This document shows, piece by piece, positions 6,311 to 12,620 of a stretch of DNA of 12,620 nt. The stretch comes from an uncultured Eubacteriales bacterium. Its GTDB lineage: Bacteria; Bacillota; Clostridia; Oscillospirales; Acutalibacteraceae. Below the pieces are notes generated by a model that made no database searches, had not been told where the DNA came from, and saw only the letters and a program-made list of their open reading frames with translations. The position numbers were made by a program, and so were the translations under genes. The DNA is taken from positions 1-12,620 of the forward strand of contig ONUD01000050.1 of the NCBI GenBank assembly GCA_900320925.1, in the 5' to 3' direction. The number at the start of each line of letters is the position of its first letter. The first letter of the stretch is position 1.

Positions 6311-8187
6311 AAAAATGGATTGTTTTGCTTTTATCCTCACTCGTACTCTGTACATCTGCCGCCTGTTCATCGGAGACTGCCGAAGTCAGCAAGGAATCTG
6401 CTGTACCGCTGCAGGAAACCGTATCTGCCCCTTTGCAGGAGGAAGAATCCCATGATGTGCAGGAAACAGTCAACCAGACTATGGAACAATACGATTTTGA
6501 AGGGGTCATGTATGCCGCCAGAAATGGAACGGTACTGGCTTCTTATGTCGGCGGAGATGACTATACCCTTGCTACTCCCATGCCAATCGGTTCTGTGTCC
6601 AAACAGTTCTGTGCCGCCGCTGTCCTGTGCTTGCAGGAACAGGGGAAGCTCCGCATTGACGACACGCTGGACAAGTATTTTCCCGCCTATGCGGAGGGGA
6701 AAAAGATTACCCTCCAACAAATGCTTTCCATGCGGTCGGGGATTCCCAACTTTGAAGAAAGTCTTAGAGAACGCATATCCGTTGATAAGACCGATGAAGA
6801 AAATACCGCTATCCTCAAGGAATGGTTGTTTCAACAGCCACTTGACTTTGCCCCCGACAGCAGCTTCCGCTATTCCAACACTAATTACTTCCTGCTGGGC
6901 AATATTGTGGAGCAGGTGAGCGGACAGAAATACATTGACTTCCTGAGAGAGCAGTTTTTGACACCGCTGGGCATGAACCACACAGGCTCGATTGCCGAAA
7001 TGACGGCAGGCGGTGCTTCCTATGAGAACATTGACCTTGAACCGGGACTGACCAAGGGAGCAGGTGACATCATTGCCACGGCAGAGGATATGACACGCTG
7101 GCTCAACGGTCTTGTCAGCGGCAAGGTGATTTCACAAGACAGCTTCAAGGCAATGACAACCAACTATTCCGATACCCAGAACTATGGATTTGGCATCATC
7201 ACGGATTTGGCGGGCGGTATCGGCCACGGGGGAACGATTGGCCGCTATGGGGCAGTCGATTATATTGACCCCGATACCAAAACGACCATCTTTTTTTCCA
7301 GCAGCACGGTGACAGATGTTTTGCCGCTGCTCCATCAACTGACTAAAGACATTCAAGGAGGAACTACCATGATGGAAGAAACACTGACAGAAATAACCCT
7401 GCCCTATCTTGACAAAGACAAAAAGGTGCGAGTCTATGTTCCCGCCCATGAAGAGGGAGACACCCTGCCTGTGATCTACATGACGGACGGACAGAACCTG
7501 TTCAATGATGACATTGTGCAGTTCGGCTGCTGGTACACCCGTGAAGCCGTCAGAGAAGAACAGGAAAGCGGCAGTAAAGGAGCCATTATTGTCGGGATCC
7601 ATAATGACGGCGAACCGCTGGAGCGTGCCAATGACCTGACACCTGCCACTGTCGGAGAAATGATAGTTCCTCCTGAGGAAGCCCTGACCGAGCAGGAAAA
7701 GGCTCTGTGGGCGATGTTCAAGCCCCGTGGAGAAGCGTTCGGGGAGTTTGTGGTCAACACGGTCATGCCGGAAATCGAAAAGCAGTTTCCCGTGAAAACG
7801 GGCAGAGAATATACGGCTTTCTGCGGCAGTTCCTCCGGCGGCATGGAATCCTTTTACATGGCAATGAACTATCCTGACAAATTCTCTGCGGCAGGGGTAT
7901 TTTCTCCGGTTCCGTTCAGTATGTACTACACCGAAGAGGATATTGTCAAATGGATGAAAGACAAAACAGCCGGCAAAGAACAACTTCCGTTCCTCTACTT
8001 CTATGCAGGCGGTGCCGAGGAAAAGGAACAGCAAATCTGCGAGGGAATGGAACAGCTCTATGAGATGCTGAAAGCATTCTATCCCTCAGAGCAGATGGAA
8101 CTCGTGACCGACCCTGATATGATGCACCATGAATCCGCATGGAGCGAATATTTCCAACCGTTCCTGCACCGATTTCTTGCCGATTGA
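6307..8187 (+). CDS. Lipoprotein fusing a serine beta-lactamase-like hydrolase to an esterase-D/enterochelin-esterase-like domain
   Basis: Predicted membrane-anchored, extracytoplasmic protein of 626 aa with two hydrolase modules. A lipoprotein signal peptide ends in the lipobox TSAAC (Cys20), followed by a Ser/Glu-rich linker to about residue 50. Residues about 55-345 are a class C beta-lactamase/DD-peptidase fold: SVSK at 96-99 (nucleophile Ser96), YSN at 189-191, and HGG at 307-309 in place of KTG. Residues about 357-626 are an alpha/beta hydrolase of the PF00756 type: GSSSG at 507-511 (nucleophile Ser509) and a likely catalytic His607 in HHESAW. Substrates are unknown; cell-wall peptide or ester hydrolysis is possible, and beta-lactam resistance should not be assumed. 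The start at 6307 (MKKWIV) follows GGAG by 9 nt; an ATG five codons upstream is less suited. At the domain junction the gene contains AAGGAGG, 7 nt and ATGATG (7355-7371), so the esterase half could also be made separately. No convincing terminator follows. Confidence 0.93.
   Translation: MKKWIVLLLSSLVLCTSAACSSETAEVSKESAVPLQETVSAPLQEEESHDVQETVNQTMEQYDFEGVMYAARNGTVLASYVGGDDYTLATPMPIGSVSKQFCAAAVLCLQEQGKLRIDDTLDKYFPAYAEGKKITLQQMLSMRSGIPNFEESLRERISVDKTDEENTAILKEWLFQQPLDFAPDSSFRYSNTNYFLLGNIVEQVSGQKYIDFLREQFLTPLGMNHTGSIAEMTAGGASYENIDLEPGLTKGAGDIIATAEDMTRWLNGLVSGKVISQDSFKAMTTNYSDTQNYGFGIITDLAGGIGHGGTIGRYGAVDYIDPDTKTTIFFSSSTVTDVLPLLHQLTKDIQGGTTMMEETLTEITLPYLDKDKKVRVYVPAHEEGDTLPVIYMTDGQNLFNDDIVQFGCWYTREAVREEQESGSKGAIIVGIHNDGEPLERANDLTPATVGEMIVPPEEALTEQEKALWAMFKPRGEAFGEFVVNTVMPEIEKQFPVKTGREYTAFCGSSSGGMESFYMAMNYPDKFSAAGVFSPVPFSMYYTEEDIVKWMKDKTAGKEQLPFLYFYAGGAEEKEQQICEGMEQLYEMLKAFYPSEQMELVTDPDMMHHESAWSEYFQPFLHRFLAD
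7355..7371 (+). promoter_or_regulatory. Internal ribosome binding site and ATG at the domain junction
   Basis: AAGGAGG (7355-7361), 7 nt, then ATG (7369-7371) encoding Met355, immediately followed by a second Met. It falls exactly between the two hydrolase domains. Initiation here would give a 272-aa cytosolic esterase without a signal peptide. Confidence 0.5.
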
Positions 8188-8204
8188 AAAGACCCCATAA
8201 ATGA

Positions 8205-8232
8205 AAACGTACCCTTGAGCAAACGTCCCCTT
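8205..8232 (+). repeat. Imperfect 12-bp direct repeat, 16-bp period, upstream of the phosphoribosyltransferase promoter
   Basis: AAACGTACCCTT (8205-8216) and AAACGTCCCCTT (8221-8232) differ at one base and end 14 bp before the -35 box. They could be paired regulator sites. Confidence 0.4.
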
Positions 8233-8245
8233 TGCAAATTCACTC

Positions 8246-8274
8246 TTGATTTATTCGGAAAAATAGGGTAATAT
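8246..8274 (+). promoter_or_regulatory. Sigma-A promoter of the phosphoribosyltransferase-like gene
   Basis: TTGATT (8246-8251), 17 bp, then TAATAT (8269-8274), about 40 bp before the start codon. Confidence 0.7.
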
Positions 8275-8314
8275 AGTAATGCAGAATAATTTTTTTCAAT
8301 ATGAGGTGAAAAAT

Positions 8315-8953
8315 ATGGCAACAGAATCTAAAATCCGAACCAAAAACAAGGATGTGTTCCTGAGAGTCCAGAAAGGACACTTCGCTACAATGCACAGTCA
8401 TACCAATTATTTTATCGACGTTACAACCCAAAAAACCCGTCTTTCCGAAGCAAGAGCTGTGGCCAAGGAACTGGTGCATCACTATCAGACCAATACCATT
8501 GTGGATACCATTCTCTGTATTGATGGCATGGAGGTCATCGGAACGTGTATTGCCGATGAACTGACTAAGGACGATTATGTCAACATGAATGCTCACCAGA
8601 CAATCTATGTCATCTCTCCCGAATTTATTTCAGGCGGTCAAATGATGTTCCGTGACAACTTAATCCCCATGGTGCAGGGGAAGCATGTACTGATTCTTGC
8701 CGCTTCTGTCACAACAGGAAAAAGTGCCTTGGCCGCTATTGATGCCGTGAACTATTATAAAGGTCAGGTAGTGGGAGTGTCTGCTATTTTTGCAACCGTA
8801 GACGAATGTGACGAGCATCCTGTTTACTCGATTTTCGACCCCAATGACCTTGGCGATTACAACAGCTACAAACCTAATCGCTGTCCGCTGTGTGCCGGCA
8901 ACGAAAAACTGGAAGCTATCGTTAACAGCTTTGGCTACTCTGCTCTCCGTTGA
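8315..8953 (+). CDS. Orotate phosphoribosyltransferase-like protein with atypical PRPP loop
   Basis: Protein of 212 aa with the type I phosphoribosyltransferase outline. The hood/N-terminal part carries GHFATMHSHTNYFID, the middle has DTILCIDGMEVIGT (64-77), and the loop that normally binds PRPP is VLILAASVTTGKSA (125-138). In active enzymes that loop starts with two acidic residues; here they are Ala129 and Ala130, while TTGKS is kept. The C-terminus has a CPLC pair (Cys190, Cys193), possibly a metal or redox site. This pattern recalls a clostridial family often labelled orotate phosphoribosyltransferase, but no other pyrimidine gene is nearby and catalysis is doubtful. The start at 8315 (MATESK) follows GAGGTGA by 6 nt; an ATG 12 codons upstream overlaps the end of the promoter and is rejected. 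Single-gene unit with its own promoter and terminator. Confidence 0.8.
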   Translation: MATESKIRTKNKDVFLRVQKGHFATMHSHTNYFIDVTTQKTRLSEARAVAKELVHHYQTNTIVDTILCIDGMEVIGTCIADELTKDDYVNMNAHQTIYVISPEFISGGQMMFRDNLIPMVQGKHVLILAASVTTGKSALAAIDAVNYYKGQVVGVSAIFATVDECDEHPVYSIFDPNDLGDYNSYKPNRCPLCAGNEKLEAIVNSFGYSALR

Positions 8954-8968
8954 CAAAATAAAAAAAAC

Positions 8969-9010
8969 AAACTGTGTAAGTTCAGAAAATCACTAACTTA
9001 CACAGTTTTT
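8969..9010. terminator. Strong bidirectional terminator between convergent genes
   Basis: A perfect 14-bp stem, AAACTGTGTAAGTT (8969-8982) with its complement at 8995-9008, encloses a 12-nt loop. It is followed by T on the plus strand and preceded by an A-tract (8956-8967), which gives a U-run on the minus strand. It serves the phosphoribosyltransferase-like gene and the phosphoesterase gene. Confidence 0.9.
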
Positions 9011-9042
9011 CTCTATATGCACAAAAAGCGGGAACCGGCATA

Positions 9043-9537
9043 TTATACTACCGTAACCGGTCCGTACTTGCTGTTGGGAAACTCATACACGGTAATCTTG
9101 CCGGTATTTTCCTCAATGTCAATGGTACTGTATTGACCGTTGTAGCCGATAGAACCGGGGTTGACCATGAGCATTTTGCTGTCAAGGAACGTGACCTGAT
9201 CATGGGTATGCCCGAACACAACGATATCGGCATGTTCCTGATGGCCGAGATAGGCAAGCCGCATCATGGTTTCCTTGACACGCTGGAGATGGCCGTGGGT
9301 AATGAGCAGCTTTTTGCCGCAAAGGGTGATGGTCTGCACGGACGCAAACTCACAGTACCAGTCGCAATTGCCCTTGACGGTGAGGTACAGTTTGTCGGGA
9401 AAGGCTTTCTGCACTTCCCGGATATCATGGTGGCCGTCACCGCAGAAGATGACAACTTCGGTTTTGGGATGCTTTTTCAGGGCGGCAAGCATGGGCATAT
9501 GGTCACCGTGTGAATCGGAAAAGGCAATAAGTTTCAT
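9043..9537 (-). CDS. YfcE/MJ0936-family metallophosphoesterase
   Basis: Predicted cytosolic dinuclear-metal phosphodiesterase of 164 aa, a normal length for this family. All the metal-binding blocks are present in order: FSDSHGD (Asp8, His10), FCGDGHHD (Asp34), KGNCDW (Asn57), THGH (His81) and FGHTHD (His110, His112), followed by VNPGSIG (125-131). Related enzymes hydrolyse artificial phosphodiesters and some cyclic nucleotides; the natural substrate here is unknown. The start at 9537 (MKLIAFSDSH) has AGGAGG 10 nt upstream; an alternative ATG three codons earlier (MSN) sits almost on the SD. Its promoter must lie in or near the start of the divergent 51-aa gene. Confidence 0.92.
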   Translation of the reverse strand: MKLIAFSDSHGDHMPMLAALKKHPKTEVVIFCGDGHHDIREVQKAFPDKLYLTVKGNCDWYCEFASVQTITLCGKKLLITHGHLQRVKETMMRLAYLGHQEHADIVVFGHTHDQVTFLDSKMLMVNPGSIGYNGQYSTIDIEENTGKITVYEFPNSKYGPVTVV

Positions 9538-9565
9538 ATTTGACATTCCTCCTGCATAACATGAA

Positions 9566-9593
9566 AGTATAAGGTGGTGGACAACATGGACAA
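9566..9593 (-). promoter_or_regulatory. Possible promoter of the metallophosphoesterase gene
   Basis: Minus strand: TTGTCC (9593-9588), 16 bp, TATACT (9571-9566). The -35 matches only four of six positions and overlaps the first codons of the divergent gene, so the call is tentative. Confidence 0.35.
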
Positions 9594-9741
9594 AGAGAGT
9601 ACCGAAAAGCTGTTCAGCAAACTGTCTGCCGAACAGCAACAACACGTGAAGAGTATCCTTTCCGACAAGGCAAAAACAGAGGAAATTCTCAAAACACCGC
9701 AGGCACAGGCTCTTTTGAAAAAGCTGATGGGGGAGAAATAA
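9586..9741 (+). CDS. Small acidic/basic helical protein of unknown function (51 aa)
   Basis: A 51-codon frame starts at the ATG after AAGGTGGTGG and ends with TAA three bases before the next gene. The protein is charged and probably all-helical, with KLSAEQQQHVKSILSD in the first half and EEILKTPQAQALLKKLMG at the end. No signal peptide or membrane segment and no cysteine. It is the first of three co-directional, closely packed genes that look like one operon. I do not recognise a function; the spacing, the SD and the sequence character support it as real. No clear promoter was found upstream. Confidence 0.75.
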   Translation: MDKESTEKLFSKLSAEQQQHVKSILSDKAKTEEILKTPQAQALLKKLMGEK

Positions 9742-9744
9742 ACC

Positions 9745-10083
9745 ATGGAGGATCTGTCCCGCAAGATCAATGAACTGCTGAGCGATCCCGGAATGATGGA
9801 GCAGATAAAAGGGCTTGCGGGAATGCTTGGGGAGAAGCCGCCTGCCGCAGAACCAAAGCCGGAAGTGCCGTCACTTGACCCGAGTATGCTCGGCACCGTC
9901 ATGAAGATTGCACCACTCCTGCAATCCGCAGGCGGGGACGATGACAGCACAAGGCTGCTTCGGGCATTGAAGCCGTTTCTCAAGGAGGAACGTGCCAAAC
10001 GGGTAGACGGAGCAATCAGAATGCTGGGACTGATGAAAATGCTGCCGCTCCTGAAGGAGTCGGGCATCAGTTTATTCGGATAG
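9745..10083 (+). CDS. Conserved-looking hypothetical protein (112 aa), second gene of small-protein operon
   Basis: Soluble helical protein of 112 aa without signal peptide. The N-terminal part (1-32, MEDLSRKINELLSDPGMMEQ and on) ends in GMLGEK; a Pro/Glu-rich linker follows (33-50); the C-terminal part (55-110) contains LLRALKPFLKEERAKRVDGA and a Leu/Met-rich end, MLPLLKESG. This layout recalls small hypothetical proteins common in Clostridia, but I know no function. The gene starts 3 nt after the preceding stop, with GGGGGAG as SD, so translation is probably coupled. Confidence 0.85.
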   Translation: MEDLSRKINELLSDPGMMEQIKGLAGMLGEKPPAAEPKPEVPSLDPSMLGTVMKIAPLLQSAGGDDDSTRLLRALKPFLKEERAKRVDGAIRMLGLMKMLPLLKESGISLFG

Positions 10084-10095
10084 GACGGTGAAGGA

Positions 10096-10371
10096 ATGAC
10101 CGACAGTGAAATGCGGAAAATGCAGGAGGAGGCAGTCAAGCGTGCCGAGGAGATGCAGAGCCGTGCCAGAGCAGTACGCCAGCCAGAGCCTCCCCCCCGA
10201 AAAGAGGATTTCGGCATGGAACAGCCACAAAAACCGCCCGAAAAGGGTGGTTTGTTGGAAACACTGATGAAAGATAAGGAAAGAACATTGATTCTTGCCC
10301 TGATTCTGCTGCTGATGGACGAAAAGACAGACAACAGCCTGCTGTTGGCACTGTTCTATCTGGTCATCTGA
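10096..10371 (+). CDS. Small protein with charged N-terminus and hydrophobic C-terminus (91 aa), third gene of small-protein operon
   Basis: Residues 1-30 are strongly charged and helical (possible short coiled coil), 31-52 are Pro-rich (EPPPRKEDF, KPPEKGG), and 62-91 contain two short Leu-rich stretches split by DEKTDN (TLILALILLLM and SLLLALFYLVI). The end could lie on or in the membrane, or form a hydrophobic assembly surface. The gene starts 12 nt after the 112-aa gene with AAGGA close to the ATG. Its stop overlaps the end of proA on the other strand by 8 bp. Function unknown; co-transcription with its two neighbours is inferred. Confidence 0.82.
   Translation: MTDSEMRKMQEEAVKRAEEMQSRARAVRQPEPPPRKEDFGMEQPQKPPEKGGLLETLMKDKERTLILALILLLMDEKTDNSLLLALFYLVI
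10320..10347 (-). terminator. Weak candidate terminator for proB-proA
   Basis: Just past the proA stop, on the minus strand, CAACAG and CTGTTG pair (10347-10332) over a 4-nt loop, followed by a broken U-rich run TCTGTCTTTT. The stem is short and lies inside the 91-aa gene. Confidence 0.25.
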
Positions 10372-11608
10372 TCTGCCCGTCGCCCTCGATAATGAACTTC
10401 ATGGAGGTCAGTTCATTCAGTCCCATCGGCCCTCTTGCATGGAGTTTCTGGGTCGAAATACCGATCTCTGCCCCAAGCCCGAACATACCGCCGTCCGTGA
10501 AACGGGTGGAGGCATTGACATAGACCGCCGCAGAATCCACCGTTGCCGTAAAGCGTTTGGCATTCTGATAATTTTGAGTCACAATACATTCGCTGTGACC
10601 CGTGGAATAACGGGCAATATGTTCTGTGGCTTCCTCCAGCGAAGCCACGACCTTAACGGCCAAGATATAATCCCCGTATTCTGTTTCCCAGTCGCTTTCA
10701 GTGGCAGGAACAATGCTGTCACCGAGAATCGCCCGTGTTTTTTCACAGCCCCGCAGTTCCACCTGCTTTTCATCGAGCCTTGCCTTGATCACGGGCAGGG
10801 CTTTTTCCGCAGCCGCTTCATGCACGAGAATGGTTTCGATGGCATTGCACACGGACGGACGGGAGGTTTTGGCATTGTAGATAATATTCGCCGCCATGTC
10901 GATATCCGCACTCTCGTCTACATACACATGACAGTTGCCTGCACCTGTTTCAATGACGGGAACTTTGGCATTTTTGACGACTGCCTGAATGAGTCCCTTG
11001 CCGCCCCTCGGAATCAGCACATCGAGGTACTCGGTCAGTTCCATCAGTTCAATGGAGGACTGACGGGAGGTATCCTCTACCAACTGAACGGCATGGCGGT
11101 CAAGTCCCACACCTGCAATGGCGTCCTGCATGATAGAAGTAATGCATTTGTTGGAGTTGATAGCCTCCTTGCCGCCCCGCAGAATCACAGCGTTGCCGCT
11201 TTTCAGGCAAAGCACTGCTGCATCGGCTGTAACATTGGGTCTTGCTTCAAAGATAATGCCGATGACACCCAACGGCACTCTGACTTTGGTAATTTGCAGG
11301 CCATTCGGTCTGGTACTGCCGGAGATGACCGTGCCGACAGGATCGGGCAGTGCCGCCACCTCCAGCACACCGTCTGCAATTCCGTCAATTCTTGTCCGGT
11401 CAAGCTTCAGCCGGTCAAGCAGTGCGGCAGACAAACCATTCTGTACCCCGTTGTCAAGGTCGATTTTGTTGGCAGCCATGATTTTGTCTGCATTGTCCCT
11501 GAGAGCCTTGGCAATGGCTTTCAGGGCATCATTTTTGGTTTCGCCTGCGGTGAGCAGGCAGCGTGATGCAATTTTGGCTTTTGCACCCATTTCTTCCATA
11601 ACAGTCAT
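10364..11608 (-). CDS. proA: Glutamate-5-semialdehyde dehydrogenase (gamma-glutamyl phosphate reductase)
   Basis: NADPH-dependent reduction of L-glutamyl-5-phosphate to glutamate-5-semialdehyde, second step of proline synthesis, in the cytosol. The protein is 414 aa, close to the 417 aa of the E. coli enzyme. It shows the cofactor-binding region (VPLGVIGIIFEARPNVT, 111-127), the phosphate-loop segment NAVILRGGKEA, the catalytic Cys254 in SRPSVCNAIET, and the C-terminal family signature EIGISTQKLHARGPMGLNEL (381-400). The ATG at 11608 has AAGGAGG 7 nt upstream, and that SD overlaps the stop of proB. The two genes are 12 nt apart and surely co-transcribed. It overlaps the convergent 91-aa gene by 8 bp. 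Confidence 0.98.
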   Translation of the reverse strand: MTVMEEMGAKAKIASRCLLTAGETKNDALKAIAKALRDNADKIMAANKIDLDNGVQNGLSAALLDRLKLDRTRIDGIADGVLEVAALPDPVGTVISGSTRPNGLQITKVRVPLGVIGIIFEARPNVTADAAVLCLKSGNAVILRGGKEAINSNKCITSIMQDAIAGVGLDRHAVQLVEDTSRQSSIELMELTEYLDVLIPRGGKGLIQAVVKNAKVPVIETGAGNCHVYVDESADIDMAANIIYNAKTSRPSVCNAIETILVHEAAAEKALPVIKARLDEKQVELRGCEKTRAILGDSIVPATESDWETEYGDYILAVKVVASLEEATEHIARYSTGHSECIVTQNYQNAKRFTATVDSAAVYVNASTRFTDGGMFGLGAEIGISTQKLHARGPMGLNELTSMKFIIEGDGQIR

Positions 11609-11620
11609 AAAATTTCCTCC

Positions 11621-12418
11621 TTAAATCGTTCCGTCTTGTGCCAGAAACATGGTTCCGACAGGATAGCCTTCTATCAAACGGTAGAGATTATGCGGGTCAT
11701 GGCCGCCCATGACACAGCAGTGAATCCCCGAACTGGTAGCGGCAGCAGCGGCAATAATCTTGGTTGCCATGCCGCCCGTCCCCCTGTTGGAACCGGAGCC
11801 GCCTGCCATTTCACGGATACGGTCATCAATGTGTGTCACCACTGACAAACGCTTGGCATCAGGATGTGTACGGGGATCGGCATCATACAGTCCGTCAATG
11901 TCCGTCAGGATAATCAGCATATCCGCCCCCACCAAATCCGCCACAATGGCAGACAGATTGTCATTGTCCCCGAAATTGTCCCCGATCAGTTCATCAATAG
12001 CCACCGTATCATTTTCATTCACAATGGGGATAATGCCCATTTCCATCAATGACTGGAACGTATTGACAACATTCTGACGGGAATGGTCATTGGTAACGAC
12101 GTTTTTAGTCAGCAGTACCTGTGCGACATGGTTGTTGTATTCCCCGAACAGTTTATCATACAGGAACATCAATTCACATTGTCCCACGGCCGCCAGAGCC
12201 TGCTTATAACGGGTCTCTTTCGGACGCTCTTTCACATTCAGTTTGCCCATGCCCACACCGATGGCACCCGAACTGACCAAGATAATTTGCTTGCCGCTGT
12301 TGTGCAGGTCGCTGAGTACCTTGCAAAGCTTTTCCATCTGTCTGATATTGACCTTGCCGTTTTCATAGGTCAGCGTGGAGGTACCAACCTTGACAACGAT
12401 TCTTCTTGTCTGATACAT
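11621..12418 (-). CDS. proB: Glutamate 5-kinase, short form without PUA domain
   Basis: ATP-dependent phosphorylation of L-glutamate to glutamyl-5-phosphate, the first and usually proline-inhibited step of proline synthesis. The protein is 265 aa, covering only the amino acid kinase domain; the C-terminal PUA domain of the roughly 367-aa E. coli type is missing, as in several other Firmicutes. Visible motifs: VVKVGTSTL (8-16), LVSSGAIGVGMG (47-58), IPIVNENDTVA (130-140), GDNDNLSAIVADLVGAD (150-166), LTDIDGLYDADP (171-182) and GTGGMATK (213-220). The start at 12418 follows AGGAAT; no earlier in-frame start is supported. It heads the proB-proA operon. proC is not in the window. Confidence 0.97.
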   Translation of the reverse strand: MYQTRRIVVKVGTSTLTYENGKVNIRQMEKLCKVLSDLHNSGKQIILVSSGAIGVGMGKLNVKERPKETRYKQALAAVGQCELMFLYDKLFGEYNNHVAQVLLTKNVVTNDHSRQNVVNTFQSLMEMGIIPIVNENDTVAIDELIGDNFGDNDNLSAIVADLVGADMLIILTDIDGLYDADPRTHPDAKRLSVVTHIDDRIREMAGGSGSNRGTGGMATKIIAAAAATSSGIHCCVMGGHDPHNLYRLIEGYPVGTMFLAQDGTI

Positions 12419-12450
12419 ATTCCTACGATCCTTTCCCTGTTTCTTTTTCT

Positions 12451-12479
12451 ATCATAACACAATCCCTCCCCAAAATCAA
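12451..12479 (-). promoter_or_regulatory. Sigma-A promoter of proB-proA
   Basis: Minus strand: TTGATT (12479-12474), 17 bp, TATGAT (12456-12451). It leaves a leader of only about 26 nt, too short for a T-box or riboswitch. Confidence 0.72.
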
Positions 12480-12620
12480 TGCACAAATATCTCTCCCGAT
12501 GATAGATACGGCAACAAGAAACGACTTTGCCGCCACGCTCCCTCCGTCAAAAACCGCTGTCACTTCATTATATGAGATATTTTCCCTCTGTTATCAAAGT
12601 TACTTGCTATTATCACTTTA
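12480..12620. other. Non-coding region upstream of proB
   Basis: No supported gene on either strand. A 6-bp hairpin (CGGCAA/TTGCCG, 12509-12532) has no U-tail. A TATAAT near 12575 on the minus strand has a poor 19-bp spacing to TTGATA. Confidence 0.4.

Noticed and set aside
6307..7360. Antibiotic-resistance beta-lactamase
   Set aside because: The SxxK, YSN and HGG motifs define a broad family of DD-peptidases and esterases. The lipid anchor and the fused esterase argue against a typical resistance enzyme.
7132..8034. Open frame of 300 codons on the minus strand opposite the esterase domain
   Set aside because: The plus strand carries conserved catalytic motifs. The antisense frame is a codon-bias shadow.
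8188..8235. Terminator after the lipoprotein gene
   Set aside because: Only a 5-bp GCAAA/TTTGC stem was found, without a U-run.
10439..11566. Long open frame (375 codons) on the plus strand opposite proA
   Set aside because: The opposite strand is unambiguous ProA with all motifs. The antisense product is rich in His, Cys and Phe with no family resemblance, and has no suitable SD.
12419..12450. T-box or proline riboswitch leader for proBA
   Set aside because: The likely promoter leaves a leader of about 26 nt. No specifier loop, T-box sequence or terminator is seen there, and the more distant TATAAT near 12575 lacks a proper -35.
12571..12620. Open frame starting with ATG at 12571 and running off the right edge
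   Set aside because: Only 16 codons are visible and there is no Shine-Dalgarno site. It cannot be supported.

Overview
The window reads as chromosomal DNA of a low-to-moderate GC Gram-positive bacterium, most likely an anaerobic gut-type member of the Clostridia (Ruminococcaceae/Oscillospiraceae-like). The clues are Shine-Dalgarno sites of the GGAGG type before most genes, sigma-A promoters with 17-bp spacers, U-tailed hairpin terminators, a class C sortase with a sortase-anchored pilin, a lipobox lipoprotein, and small proteins that recall Clostridia-type hypotheticals. The genus cannot be fixed from the sequence alone. No rRNA, tRNA, CRISPR array, insertion sequence or phage gene was seen.

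Layout. (1) 1-3506, minus strand: a sortase pilus operon. One clear promoter drives a pilin (2023-3432), a class C sortase (1272-2036) and a secreted surface protein that runs off the left edge (1-1275); neighbouring genes overlap. (2) 3659-5252, minus strand: a monocistronic two-domain PPK2 gene (polyphosphate:AMP phosphotransferase) with its own promoter and terminator. (3) 5289-6186, plus strand: an XRE-family regulator fired from a promoter back-to-back with that of the PPK2 gene; its terminator lies inside its last codons. (4) 6307-8187, plus strand: a lipoprotein that fuses a serine beta-lactamase-like domain to an esterase-D/enterochelin-esterase-like domain, with a near-ideal internal ribosome binding site and ATG at the domain junction. 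(5) 8246-9010: a phosphoribosyltransferase-like gene with a promoter and a bidirectional terminator shared with the convergent metallophosphoesterase gene (9043-9537). (6) 9586-10371, plus strand: three tightly packed genes for small proteins of unknown function (51, 112 and 91 aa). (7) 10364-12479, minus strand: proB-proA, the first two steps of proline synthesis from glutamate; proA overlaps the end of the small-gene operon by 8 bp.

How the parts work together. The pilin is polymerised or anchored by the adjacent sortase, and the third protein is probably an accessory or tip subunit. ProB and ProA act in sequence on glutamate. The PPK2 enzyme moves phosphate from polyphosphate to AMP, and its divergent neighbour is a candidate regulator. 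The rest look like independent transcription units.

Nothing here amounts to a proven new system. The best leads are the fused lipoprotein gene with its internal start, the possible AUA-initiated leader and RBS-masking hairpin before it, the three-gene cassette of unknown small proteins, and the atypical LPAAG sorting signal paired with a sortase lacking a recognisable lid.
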